IMG/VR virus record: IMGVR_UViG_3300035698_014170
Coordinates: 1-64,000 of that record
DNA from: a virus
Direction: 5' to 3' (one strand)
Length of the DNA: 64,000 nucleotides
The translations under genes were made by a program, and so were the position numbers. The notes under the pieces are model-generated. The model saw only the letters and a program-made list of their open reading frames with translations, was not told where the DNA came from and searched no databases. Shown in pieces: positions 39,131 to 47,747 of the stretch. Positions within the stretch are counted from its first letter, which is position 1. The number at the start of each line of letters is the position of its first letter.

Positions 39131-40029
39131 TGAGTGTTAAAAAGAAACGAAAATCTTGGACTAAGGAAGCTTTAGAAAAACGAAGTCTAACTATCCGAAA
39201 TAAATATAAAAACGGATATGTTTCTCCTTTGTTAGGTTCTACTTCAGCAAAGTTAGGAAAAACTTACGAAGAGATTTATGGTGTAGATCAAGCTTTAGAA
39301 TTAAAACAACGGTTACATAAATCACATATAGGCATTTCGACGTCTCGTAAAGGAAAAACTTACGAAGAGATTTATACCCTTGAAACAGCTAACAGATTTA
39401 AGAAACGAATGGTCGAAAACAATCCTTCTAAAGCTCGTATAGGTAAAACACATAAAGAGTTTTTTGGAATTGAAAAAGCTAAGGAAATAAGTAAGTTAAT
39501 TAGTAAAAGTAGAAAAGGGAAAACTTACGAAGAGATTTATGGAGTTAAACAAGCTACTAAACTAAAAGAAAACTTGCGAAAGAAACAAAAAGCTTGTTGG
39601 GCTAACGTAGATTATAAGGAATGGCACGGGAAATTAACAGCAAAATCTCAACATGTAAAGCCTAACAAACCCGAAACCATTTTATTAAATCTTCTCAATA
39701 TAGTTCTTCCAAATCAATATGAATTTGTAGGGGACGGCGAAGTGTGGATCAACGGAAAGAATCCTGATTTTATTAATGTAAACGGCCAGAAGAAATTAAT
39801 AGAGATGTTTGGCGATCATTGGCATTCAGAGGAAATTCAAGGCGTTCCAACAGAACAACATGTGAAGGAACGTAAACTAATTTTTTTCAATCGTGGATAT
39901 GAAACTCTCATTATTTGGGAACATGAATTAAAAGATTTAAAAACTGTAACTAATAAAGTATTAAAATTTAATAAAGGAACCAAAAATGTCAGACATGTCG
40001 ATAAATTCGCTCAAGAACAGTTTAACTAA
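39130..40029 (+). CDS. Free-standing homing endonuclease (NUMOD3 repeats plus Vsr-like nuclease domain)
   Basis: 299 residues. Residues about 35-155 carry repeats of G-K-T-Y-E-E-I-Y-G-x-x-x-A, a DNA-binding motif (NUMOD3 type) of homing endonucleases; at least four copies are visible. The C-terminal about 110 residues (N-P-D-F-I-N-V-N-G-Q-K-K-L-I-E-M-F-G-D-H-W-H, then L-I-I-W-E-H-E-L) match the Vsr/PD-(D/E)xK fold used by some phage homing nucleases. The gene starts in the sheath stop (TAATG) and overlaps the tube start by 44 bases, so it has been inserted cleanly between gp18 and gp19. Confidence 0.75.
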   Translation: MSVKKKRKSWTKEALEKRSLTIRNKYKNGYVSPLLGSTSAKLGKTYEEIYGVDQALELKQRLHKSHIGISTSRKGKTYEEIYTLETANRFKKRMVENNPSKARIGKTHKEFFGIEKAKEISKLISKSRKGKTYEEIYGVKQATKLKENLRKKQKACWANVDYKEWHGKLTAKSQHVKPNKPETILLNLLNIVLPNQYEFVGDGEVWINGKNPDFINVNGQKKLIEMFGDHWHSEEIQGVPTEQHVKERKLIFFNRGYETLIIWEHELKDLKTVTNKVLKFNKGTKNVRHVDKFAQEQFN

Positions 40030-40489
40030 TCCTGCAAGGGATTATCTTTGGGAAGTATTATTTTCCAATCCGAAAGGCGGAGATACAGAAACTTTGTTAC
40101 TTAGATGTCAGTCTACCAGTATTCCTGGCAGGTCTGTAGGTAAAATACCTATTCCGTATAAACAGAATGCCCCGATTCAATATCCAGGAAAGATTACGTA
40201 CTCGCATAATTGGCCTTGCACATTTGTAGAAGGCGAAGATCGTGAGATGTGGAATGCTTTTTACGATTGGGCTCAGTCTATAATCGACGACGAAACAGGA
40301 CTCGGATCTTTTAATATTAAAACTGATATTTATCTTAGTCTTTTAAACACAGACGGCTCTAGTCCTATGAAAATCAAACTCGTTGGTTGTTTCCTCGAAT
40401 CTCAGGAAGATATTGCTGTGTCGTACGATAGCGAAGGCGCTATTAAAATAGCGGCAGCGTGGAGTTATGATTTTTGGACTAAAGCATAA
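39986..40489 (+). CDS. gp19: Tail tube protein, T4 gp19-like
   Basis: 167 residues, close to T4 gp19 (163). The pattern P-A-R-D-Y-L-W-E-V-L-F at the start, Q-S-T-S-I-P-G-R-S-V-G-K-I-P-I-P-Y-K and a late F-W-T-K-A end fit the tube family, whose hexameric rings line the sheath. ATG 39986 has AAAGGAACCAAAA upstream inside the endonuclease gene. Confidence 0.85.
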   Translation: MSDMSINSLKNSLTNPARDYLWEVLFSNPKGGDTETLLLRCQSTSIPGRSVGKIPIPYKQNAPIQYPGKITYSHNWPCTFVEGEDREMWNAFYDWAQSIIDDETGLGSFNIKTDIYLSLLNTDGSSPMKIKLVGCFLESQEDIAVSYDSEGAIKIAAAWSYDFWTKA

Positions 40490-40497
40490 TTATTAAA

Positions 40498-40563
40498 GGG
40501 GCTATAATTATACCCGTTATCAAATTAAACGTGTTGTACGGGATGTCAGACCCCTTAAACAAG
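40498..40563 (+). repeat. Repeat element copy 5 (8 nt after the tube gene)
   Basis: Open frame G-A-I-I-I-P-V-I-K-L-N-V-L-Y-G-M-S-D-P-L-N-K. AAGGGG/CCCCTT (outer) and CCCGT/ACGGG (inner) can pair. The similarity to copy 6 continues through CACTTAAAGGAAGATACATG, which provides the ribosome site of the next gene. Confidence 0.7.
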
Positions 40564-40580
40564 CACTTAAAGGAAGATAC

Positions 40581-41189
40581 ATGTCTTTACTAAATAATAT
40601 TTTTGGATTTCCAAGAATTGGCGTTCAACGCTCTTATCTTTGGGATTGTATACTACCAGATGTTTGGGGTGCAGGTATTCTTGGAGTAGCTGTTTCTAAG
40701 TTTTGTCAAGAAGTTAAAATCGGCAACTATAATATCGATGATGTATCGGAAATGAAAACTGGGGCTTATAAAAAGTTTTTTGCAGGCAATATGAATATTT
40801 CAAATCCTACGATGACTTTTATAGCCCCAGTACCCGATATTGTGTCTAATTATTTTCATACTTGGAAGAAGAAAATTATTGACGACGAGGGTTTTTATCA
40901 CAAGGCCTCTAATTATAAAAGAAATGTTTATGTGGTATTATACGATAGAACAGGTATTCCGGTTAACATGCTCACATTAGTTGGAGCATTTCCAAAATCG
41001 TTTCCGTCTTGGAATTTAAGTTACAACGGACAAGATTTAGTGAAATACGATGTGGAATTTAAAGTAGACAAGATTAAAACTGGATTGTCTGCTTTTGGAT
41101 CTTTCGGATCTGATGCATCTAAAGCATTAGGAGAAGCAGGAACAGCTGTTAAAACAGGAATAAGTAAAGCAGGCAGTTTATTTAATTAA
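40581..41189 (+). CDS. Second tail-tube-family protein
   Basis: 202 residues: R-S-Y-L-W-D-C-I-L-P near the start, a beta-sandwich core (N-P-T-M-T-F-I-A-P-V-P) and N-V-Y-V-V-L-Y-D-R-T-G near residue 112, parallel to the tube protein upstream. The C-terminal 40 residues are Gly/Ala-rich. It could be the tube end or initiation protein, or a minor tube subunit. The ribosome site AAAGGAAGATAC lies in the repeat element. Confidence 0.6.
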   Translation: MSLLNNIFGFPRIGVQRSYLWDCILPDVWGAGILGVAVSKFCQEVKIGNYNIDDVSEMKTGAYKKFFAGNMNISNPTMTFIAPVPDIVSNYFHTWKKKIIDDEGFYHKASNYKRNVYVVLYDRTGIPVNMLTLVGAFPKSFPSWNLSYNGQDLVKYDVEFKVDKIKTGLSAFGSFGSDASKALGEAGTAVKTGISKAGSLFN

Positions 41190-41209
41190 TTAAAAGGAAA
41201 GAAAGAAAA

Positions 41210-41902
41210 ATGAGTGAACAATACATACCTATCACATTACCTTCTAAATGTTTAGCATATGAAGATGTCAATCCTGACGATATTAAAATCAGACCTTTCA
41301 AAGGTAAAGACGAAGCGTTAATAGCAGAACTTAATATAAACAATTTTAAAAAGAAATTTGCTACAGTTATTGAAAATGTACTACAAGGTATCGAACCCAA
41401 GAAATTGACTACGGGTGATACAACGTACATAATGTTATGGGAGGCTATTAATTCTTACGATCAAAATTATTCGGATAGAATAGTTTGTGAGGGCTGTTTA
41501 CAAGAAGTAAACGTAACGTTTGATTTAAGTAAGATAAATAATGTCGAATTACCTGACGATTTTAAACAACCACATTCTGAACAATTGTCCGATAAAGAGA
41601 TTAAGCTTAGATTACTTACGTTAGAAGACGACATTTCTTCTTTAGATTGGTCTAAGAACGGTAAATCAATATATCTTTATTCGTACGCAAGATCTATAGT
41701 TGACGATAGTTTATCGATTATAGATAAAATCAAATTATTAGAAGATATGGGCACTAAAGATTTAGATGTGATTAAAAAATTCCACAAACAGTATGCACAT
41801 GGTCCAGATATGGCAAGCACTTACAAGTGTCCGCTATGTGAATACGAGGGTAAGCTAGAGCTTCCCTTTCGATACGACAAACTTTTTTCGTTTGACGAAT
41901 AG
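41210..41902 (+). CDS. Tail assembly chaperone / baseplate hub assembly protein (gp26-type)
   Basis: 230 residues. The body resembles the T4 baseplate-hub assembly family: I-T-L-P-S-K-C-L-A-Y at the front, then paired cysteines C-E-G-C near residue 93 and C-P-L-C near residue 204 that probably hold zinc, and L-P-F-R at the end. It lies between the tube genes and the tape-measure candidate, the standard position of tail assembly chaperones, which often have a frameshifted longer form. Here a longer frame joins at the T run 41883-41888. Confidence 0.65.
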   Translation: MSEQYIPITLPSKCLAYEDVNPDDIKIRPFKGKDEALIAELNINNFKKKFATVIENVLQGIEPKKLTTGDTTYIMLWEAINSYDQNYSDRIVCEGCLQEVNVTFDLSKINNVELPDDFKQPHSEQLSDKEIKLRLLTLEDDISSLDWSKNGKSIYLYSYARSIVDDSLSIIDKIKLLEDMGTKDLDVIKKFHKQYAHGPDMASTYKCPLCEYEGKLELPFRYDKLFSFDE

Positions 41903-41945
41903 TTTAGAATATATATTCGAAAGAAAGTTTAATTTTCAATACAGG

Positions 41946-42059
41946 ATGAATTTATCTTTTTCAGAATACGATAATACACAATTAAAAGAACTTGATTGGA
42001 TGTACGGACGTTTACTTCAACAAAAGCAAGAAGAAGATAAATTATTAAAAGGTAGATAA
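41946..42059 (+). CDS. Extension of the tail assembly chaperone, reached by frameshift, or small separate gene
   Basis: From ATG 41946 the frame gives 37 residues (M-N-L-S-F-S-E-Y...L-D-W-M-Y-G-R-L-L-Q-Q-K). The same frame is open upstream into the end of the previous gene as F-F-R-L-T-N-S-L-E-Y-I-F-E-R-K-F. Read through from the chaperone by a +1 (or -2) shift at CTTTTTTCG (41882-41890), this makes a 280-residue protein ending in a helix with paired basic and acidic residues, like frameshift extensions of other phage tail chaperones. Its TAA overlaps the tape-measure ATG. Confidence 0.55.
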   Translation: MNLSFSEYDNTQLKELDWMYGRLLQQKQEEDKLLKGR

Positions 42060-43624
42060 TGGCAAAATTAGACGACATAACGATAGGCAATTATCAAATA
42101 GCCGCTAGTAAAATTGCTAAACAATATATACCATACTACAGAAATTTATCTTCTGTATATTCAGATGTAAAAACTGGTATTGGGAAAGTAATTAAAGATC
42201 AAACTGTTCGATTAAAAGAAGTACTTCCTTTACTAGCAAGAGTATCTGGCAGAGGCGGAACAGCTGTTACTAGAAAGGAATTGAAAAAATTAGATTCTTT
42301 ATTAGAAGAAATTAGTACTGCACATACTCAAGTTAAGGAATGGACAAAAGAAAGTGAAACGTTAAGAGAAAATTCAAAAAATTCTACTAAAGATTTAGGA
42401 GTAGCACCAGAAGATCTTCGTTCTTCTGTAAGTTCTTTTAAGGAAAAACAAACTCAAGATAAAGGCGGTATTTCTAAAGAAGCGCTTGGTTTAATCGGAG
42501 GCGTTACAAAAGCGTTAGGTTTAGGTTCTCCGGGCAAAGCAGTTGGCGTAGCTGCAATGCTTCCTTTTTTAAGTCCTATAATCGGTCCGTTTATTAAACC
42601 CGCTTTAGCAGCGTACGAAACTTTACGCGGACTTAAAACATCGGGCGGCGGAATAATACGTGGAGTAACAAAGCCTTGGCGCAGCAGAAAAAAATCTTTT
42701 TTTGATTCTGAATCCCCTGCAGTAGATTCAATAAGTAGATCTCCGTCTACTTCTGATAGAGTTCCTGGAATATCCCCTGCAGTAGGCGGAGCTTTTAGAA
42801 CATTGACCAGACGAAAAAAAGAAGAAGCTACAGCCCCTTTATTTTACTTTTTTAATAAAAGGGCTTATAAAGCTGGTTGGACAAGAGATGTTCTTTCAGC
42901 TTTGAGAGGAAAAAAAACCGAAGGGGCTATTTCTTCTTTTAAAGATTGGCTTGCTTTAGGAGCCGGAGCAGCTCTTGGAAGCAGTTTATTAACGTTTTTA
43001 GGAACAGCAGGAGCAGTAGCTATTACTGTAACCACTGCTTATTTAACAGGAAAACATATTTTATATCCACAATTAGAAAAATTAAAATGGTTTCAAGATC
43101 TTTTAAATTTTTCTGGCAAGTTAGAATCTTGGCGAATACGATTATCTGATTGGGTCGAAGCAAAATTACCTCAAATTCCGAATGCTCCGAATGCTCCTTC
43201 TTTGGAAGAACGAAGAGAAGAATTTTATAAAAAGCCTTTCAAAGAGCGTTTTCAAACCAGTCCTTTGATGGTGGGTATTCGAAAAAATTTAGGAAAATTA
43301 TCTCTAAACAGTGTAACTCCATTACCAAATACTTGGCCAGGAAGCGGATACAACAATCGCGGCGTTTATGATCCTGCTGAAGGTCCTTATATTTCGCCAC
43401 AAGAATCTTTTCCTGAAGAAACTCCAGAAAATGCGAAAAAATTAGAAGCTATGTTGAACGAAATAAAAAACATGAATGTTGGTCTTCAAAATGCTATAAA
43501 TCAACGCCCAAGTAGTGGCGGTGGAGCAGGCGGTCCTGTTTTACAACCGACTCTTGTTGGAGATAACGACGACGTTATGATGAGTAATTATAAAAATGCT
43601 TTAAAATGGTTAGATGAGAATTAA
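42059..43624 (+). CDS. Probable tape measure protein
   Basis: 521 residues, helical, with hydrophobic segments near residues 155-200 and 295-345, an Arg/Ser-rich middle and a Pro/Gly-rich tail. Gene order (tube, chaperone, this gene, then tube cap and hub) is that of a tape measure, which sets tail length and is threaded through the tube. At about 1.5 A per residue it would fit a tail near 80 nm, slightly shorter than T4. Sequence similarity to T4 gp29 is not evident to me. Confidence 0.5.
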   Translation: MAKLDDITIGNYQIAASKIAKQYIPYYRNLSSVYSDVKTGIGKVIKDQTVRLKEVLPLLARVSGRGGTAVTRKELKKLDSLLEEISTAHTQVKEWTKESETLRENSKNSTKDLGVAPEDLRSSVSSFKEKQTQDKGGISKEALGLIGGVTKALGLGSPGKAVGVAAMLPFLSPIIGPFIKPALAAYETLRGLKTSGGGIIRGVTKPWRSRKKSFFDSESPAVDSISRSPSTSDRVPGISPAVGGAFRTLTRRKKEEATAPLFYFFNKRAYKAGWTRDVLSALRGKKTEGAISSFKDWLALGAGAALGSSLLTFLGTAGAVAITVTTAYLTGKHILYPQLEKLKWFQDLLNFSGKLESWRIRLSDWVEAKLPQIPNAPNAPSLEERREEFYKKPFKERFQTSPLMVGIRKNLGKLSLNSVTPLPNTWPGSGYNNRGVYDPAEGPYISPQESFPEETPENAKKLEAMLNEIKNMNVGLQNAINQRPSSGGGAGGPVLQPTLVGDNDDVMMSNYKNALKWLDEN

Positions 43625-43626
43625 TT

Positions 43627-44529
43627 ATGGCTATCTTTTCACATGCGTTTAATAACATTAAAGATGCAGTAACCGGAGTATTTAAATCAAATACTAGTCC
43701 GATAGCAAGAGATTTTTTGGGCTATTTGGGTACGGACATACCTAACGAATACTTGGTAACTATAACTGACGACTTACCTACTTCTTATATAGGAGAAGGT
43801 AAAAAAATAACAATTAAAGCTCCTATTCAAGAAAAAATAACTACTAGAACAGAATCATCTTGGTCGTCTTTAACTGCGTCGTCTTTTATTACAGATTCTT
43901 ACGGAGTTTTAACACAAGCATTAGCAGGCCGTTCACTTGTTAGTAGATTTGCAAGTAGAAGAATGTGGTCAGGTACTTCGCCGTTAGATTTTACGTTAAG
44001 TTTAAAGTTTGAAGCTATAAATAATACAAATAAAGAAGTAACAGAACCTATAATGGAGCTACAACGTATGGTACTTCCGTATATTGGAAGTAACAAAAGT
44101 AAAGAAGCAACTGAACTTAGTTCTAAAACAGGATTAGGAAATGGATTTTTCTTACATCCTCCCGGTCCGAACCCTTTTAATATACCTGGTATAGAAAACG
44201 TACGTTTATTAAAACATATGTATGTTTCTGATCCAGGCGAAATTATAAACATAAACGTAGGTAATTTACTGACGTTAAGAAAGGTCATAGTTAAAGACGT
44301 TAGTATAGATTATTTACCTAAGTTTGAAAAAGGCGGAGCTACTATTGGTGCAATTGCTACAATTCATTTCCAAACTTTTGAAATTATGACAAAAGAATCG
44401 TTAGACGAAATGTTTAACATATCTGCTACTACAGTTTTGCCTAGTCAAAGTCCTGTAGCTCCTATAGGAACACCTCCTGGTGGAATGAACGATGTTATTA
44501 GTAGAGACGGAAGGACAGCGTTAGCATAA
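43627..44529 (+). CDS. Baseplate tail-tube junction protein (gp48/gp54-like)
   Basis: 300 residues: a flexible N terminus, then a tube-like beta core with W-S-G-T-S-P-L-D-F-T-L-S-L-K-F near residue 117 and V-S-I-D-Y-L-P-K-F-E-K-G-G-A near residue 225, matching the T4 gp48/gp54 plan, which caps the baseplate and nucleates tube growth. Flanked by the tape-measure candidate and gp53. Confidence 0.65.
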   Translation: MAIFSHAFNNIKDAVTGVFKSNTSPIARDFLGYLGTDIPNEYLVTITDDLPTSYIGEGKKITIKAPIQEKITTRTESSWSSLTASSFITDSYGVLTQALAGRSLVSRFASRRMWSGTSPLDFTLSLKFEAINNTNKEVTEPIMELQRMVLPYIGSNKSKEATELSSKTGLGNGFFLHPPGPNPFNIPGIENVRLLKHMYVSDPGEIININVGNLLTLRKVIVKDVSIDYLPKFEKGGATIGAIATIHFQTFEIMTKESLDEMFNISATTVLPSQSPVAPIGTPPGGMNDVISRDGRTALA

Positions 44530-44530
44530 T

Positions 44531-44836
44531 ATGAATAGAACAAAATTTTATAATACAGCTGTTGTAAACAATGTAAAAGAAGTAGACCATCTATACAATA
44601 CTTTGTCTTCTTTCAAGATAAAACACTCTCCTTCTTATTATAGGACAAATTCTCACGATGTAGGACAGCCGGATTTAATCAGTAAAAAATTGTACGATAC
44701 TGAAAGATACTGGTGGGTTATTTGTTTAGTGAACGATATAAATAATCCTTTTACAGATATAGAAGAAGGAACAATTTTACAAATTCCAAGTATTTTAGAC
44801 ATATACGATTTTTATCAAAAATATAACGTACGATAA
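44531..44836 (+). CDS. gp53: Baseplate wedge protein gp53-like
   Basis: 101 residues. The pattern K-K-L-Y-D-T-E-R-Y-W-W-V-I-C-L-V-N-D-I-N-N-P near residues 54-75, followed by a short LysM-like end (G-T-I-L-Q-I-P), matches the wedge protein gp53. It is shorter than T4 gp53. Overlaps the hub gene (TAATG). Confidence 0.75.
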   Translation: MNRTKFYNTAVVNNVKEVDHLYNTLSSFKIKHSPSYYRTNSHDVGQPDLISKKLYDTERYWWVICLVNDINNPFTDIEEGTILQIPSILDIYDFYQKYNVR

Positions 44837-46119
44837 TGACTATAAAACAACATACAAGTCCGTATTACTTAAATATTAAGTTTGGAGAATCTGCAGGATT
44901 TACTAAAACAGATTCTAAAAGATTAAATTTTCAACTTAATCCTATCAATACTTTATATATCATACAAGATATTAATAGGGTACTACCTTCTTTTCGATTA
45001 AAATTCCAAGATCCGGCATCTGAATATTCACAATTAACTCCTTTTGATAGTAAACAAAATAAAATTAGAATTAGCTTTAATCGTAATAAATTTCCAGAAG
45101 ATCCGTCTACGTTTGATTTTGATATTTACAGGACATTTCCTACTTCAGATTTTGTATACGACGTTGAAGGACTTTTACAGGTTAAAAATTTATATTCTCC
45201 TAGCAAAACTCGAGGATTTAGTAAAAGATATCCGGTTTCAGATCATTTAATTGATATAGTATTAAACGATTTAAAAATTAAAGATTATGATATAAGTCCT
45301 ACTCTTGATAAAGTGTTCAAAAATATTGTTCAACCCAATTGGACAAATATCGAATTATTAGAGTATTTAAAAAAGAATCTTTTAGGTACAAATTCTGAAG
45401 CAGGATATTTTTGCTTTATTCGTACAGAAAAAGATAAAAGAGTATTTGTTTTCCGATCATTAAAAGAATTGTATAGTCAGAAACCAAAATATTATTTTTC
45501 TAATAGTACAAGTGCTTTTGGAGACGGCGGAGCACAAAGAGTTTATTATCCTATTTTAGATTTTAAAGTGTACGATAATTGTAAGCTTTTAGGAACTAAA
45601 GGCACAAAAAGTCTTAATTATTCGTATTTCGATTACAATTCTTCTTCTTTTAAGCAACAAACTGTTAAAGCTAAAAACAATGCAAACGAATTTTTACCTC
45701 CCTCTTATACGAGTACAGACGATTTCTTATCTTTAACTAAATATTTTTTAATAGACGGAAACGACGACGACGTAGGTATAGGTTTAGATCATGCTGGTCG
45801 ATCGTCAGAATTTGCCTCTAATTATAAAGGACGTGCTAAAAATATATTTTATAAGAGACTGAATAACCTATCTAAGTTTTGGATAACTTCTTGGGGGATA
45901 GAAGACGTATCTCCTGGGGATGTTGTTTCAGTAGAATTTGTAGATTCACCAGAATTAATAAGTATTCATCAATATAACGGAAGTTGGTTAGTTGAAAGAG
46001 TAGTACATTTATTAGGGCCTAATTTTGGAACTAGATTGTTATTAACAAGGAGCGGAGTAGATACTTCTGCAGATACAACATTACTAACAGTAAATCAAAA
46101 AAATATTATTTCAAAATAG
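44836..46119 (+). CDS. Baseplate hub protein (gp27-like)
   Basis: 427 residues, close to T4 gp27 (391). Alternating tube-like beta domains with aromatic strands; the end (W-G-I-E-D-V-S-P-G-D-V-V-S-V-E-F near residue 355) is typical of hub proteins that make a trimeric ring above the spike. Position before the spike gene supports this. Confidence 0.6.
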   Translation: MTIKQHTSPYYLNIKFGESAGFTKTDSKRLNFQLNPINTLYIIQDINRVLPSFRLKFQDPASEYSQLTPFDSKQNKIRISFNRNKFPEDPSTFDFDIYRTFPTSDFVYDVEGLLQVKNLYSPSKTRGFSKRYPVSDHLIDIVLNDLKIKDYDISPTLDKVFKNIVQPNWTNIELLEYLKKNLLGTNSEAGYFCFIRTEKDKRVFVFRSLKELYSQKPKYYFSNSTSAFGDGGAQRVYYPILDFKVYDNCKLLGTKGTKSLNYSYFDYNSSSFKQQTVKAKNNANEFLPPSYTSTDDFLSLTKYFLIDGNDDDVGIGLDHAGRSSEFASNYKGRAKNIFYKRLNNLSKFWITSWGIEDVSPGDVVSVEFVDSPELISIHQYNGSWLVERVVHLLGPNFGTRLLLTRSGVDTSADTTLLTVNQKNIISK

Positions 46120-46160
46120 TTCTTTGATTATAAGTGTTTATACATTATAATATATTTAAG

Positions 46161-46337
46161 ATGAATATACTTATAAACATTTTGTTATTTCTTTTAAGAT
46201 GCGTAGGATGGACATGTTGTTTTCTTTTTGCAACTGTTCTAGTAGCATCTATAATTTTAATAACTGTATCGATAGCACCTTTAGCAATTTTTATAGGCAT
46301 ATTTGCGTTTACTATATACGCAAATGTAACAAATTAG
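46161..46337 (+). CDS. Small two-span membrane protein in the baseplate cluster
   Basis: 58 residues from ATG 46161, almost entirely hydrophobic with two predicted spans (about residues 4-26 and 30-53). The ribosome site is weak, and a GTG at 46134 would add nine residues. A membrane protein here is unusual; a lysis or entry role is possible but unsupported. Confidence 0.45.
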   Translation: MNILINILLFLLRCVGWTCCFLFATVLVASIILITVSIAPLAIFIGIFAFTIYANVTN

Positions 46338-46346
46338 TAGGTAAAA

Positions 46347-46871
46347 ATGAACAATTCTGATAAGTATAATGGTATCTACAGAGCAAAAGTCTTAATGACT
46401 GACGCCTTAGAGGACGATAAATTAGGCAGAGTACGTTGTGAAGTCTATCCGATGCTTGTAGGTGTAGATACAGCAACGGATTTAGACAATGTTGAAGGAA
46501 TAGTAACCACTCAATTACCTTGGGCTATTCCGGCTATGCCTTTGTTTGCCGGAGCGTTAACTGCTGGATCAGGTTCGTTTGTGATACCTGAAGTTGAGTC
46601 ATTTGTTTGGGTCTTTTTTGAAGCAGGCGATATTTATCAACCCGTTTATTTTGCAGAAGCTCAAACAGCAGGAGCAGGAATACCTTCCGAAAGACTTACA
46701 GATTACCCTTATACAAAAGTTTGGAAATCTGCTGGAGGCGTCATTATAACGATTAACGATAAAGAGGGAAGTGAAAAAATTAACGTATTACATCCTTCTG
46801 GTTCGAATATTCAAATAGACAGTGGCGGAAACATAAATATTAGTGGAACAACTGTAAATATTAATACTTAA
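46347..46871 (+). CDS. Baseplate spike protein, gp5-like OB fold with short beta-helix, no lysozyme domain
   Basis: 174 residues: an OB-fold-like domain (G-I-Y-R-A-K-V-L...D-K-L-G-R-V-R-C-E-V-Y-P-M) at about residues 10-110 and then a triple-beta-helix-like end (I-D-S-G-G-N-I-N-I-S-G-T-T-V-N-I-N-T). T4 gp5 has an inserted lysozyme domain between these; none is present. The separate transglycosylase at 33217 may supply that activity. Confidence 0.65.
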   Translation: MNNSDKYNGIYRAKVLMTDALEDDKLGRVRCEVYPMLVGVDTATDLDNVEGIVTTQLPWAIPAMPLFAGALTAGSGSFVIPEVESFVWVFFEAGDIYQPVYFAEAQTAGAGIPSERLTDYPYTKVWKSAGGVIITINDKEGSEKINVLHPSGSNIQIDSGGNINISGTTVNINT

Positions 46872-46879
46872 GAGATAAA

Positions 46880-47427
46880 ATGGCAGAATTTCCAACACCT
46901 GGTGCATCAAAAGATACTTGGGGCAAAGAACTCCAAGAAGTTTGGCTCGTACAACACGATATGTACGGCCATCATCCTGGATCTCCGATTCAAATTGATA
47001 ATTATCAAACTGGAGCAAAGCAGTATTTTACTGGTGCTACTGTAATTCCTTATGGCGATACTATTCCTGAAAGCACTCAAGGTAGTAAAGTAATGGAACT
47101 CGATTTTACTCCTATAAGTGCTTTGAATAAATTAAAATAGATGTTGTAGCTATATTTGCTAATACCGGAGCTCATTTATGTGCAGCTTTATTTAAAAACT
47201 TAGATCAATATGCTTTAGCTTGCTCGTATGCAAATAAAAACGCCAGTTGGCCAGATACATACTCTTTTTCTCATTTTATGGTAGCAGACACTATCGAAAA
47301 AATAAAATTCAAAGTTTATGTAGGCGGAAATGGTACGACTACTACGTTTAATGGTGACAACAATAATATAGCCATGTACGGCGGTGTAATAGCATCTAGC
47401 ATCACCATTACGGAGATTCAGGTATGA
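46880..47427 (+). CDS. Baseplate-associated structural protein (one-base frameshift near 47135)
   Basis: Frame one from ATG 46880 stops at TAG 47138-47140 (...A-L-N-K-L-K). Frame two continues from I-D-V-V-A-I-F-A-N-T-G-A-H-L-C to TGA 47425-47427, overlapping the next start. Adding one A to the run at 47134-47137 gives one protein of about 182 residues, with a surface-like N-terminal part and a beta-rich C-terminal domain. Position between the spike and the PAAR protein suggests a spike- or fibre-associated part. Family not recognised. Confidence 0.5.
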
Positions 47428-47747
47428 GTAAGAAAATAGCTTGTGTTGGTGATTATTCGAGTCACGTAGGAGTTGTGATTACATCTAATCAAGACGGTAA
47501 ATTCAGAATCGGATACAGTGATAGAGCTTTTGGTTCAGGTGTTGCAGGTTCAGGATCTTTTGGCGGAGCTATCCCAGCTGTCGAAGGTGCAATGCATAGT
47601 TGTCCGATACCTGAACATGGAATCACTGCTATCAAAGCTGTTACAACGAAAAGTTATAAAAATGGTAAATTGATATTAACAACAAACGCTTTTGCAGGTT
47701 GTGGAGCCTTAATTTTACCTTCAGATAGAAAGGTATACGTTGAATAA
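47424..47747 (+). CDS. PAAR-like spike-tip protein
   Basis: 107 residues. The pattern G-D-Y-S-S-H-V-G near residue 8, then M-H-S-C-P-I-P-E-H-G near residue 57 and A-G-C-G-A near the end places His and Cys where PAAR proteins bind the metal that sharpens the cell-puncturing tip (compare T4 gp5.4). Adjacent to the spike gene, overlapping its neighbours at both ends. Confidence 0.65.
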   Translation: MSKKIACVGDYSSHVGVVITSNQDGKFRIGYSDRAFGSGVAGSGSFGGAIPAVEGAMHSCPIPEHGITAIKAVTTKSYKNGKLILTTNAFAGCGALILPSDRKVYVE

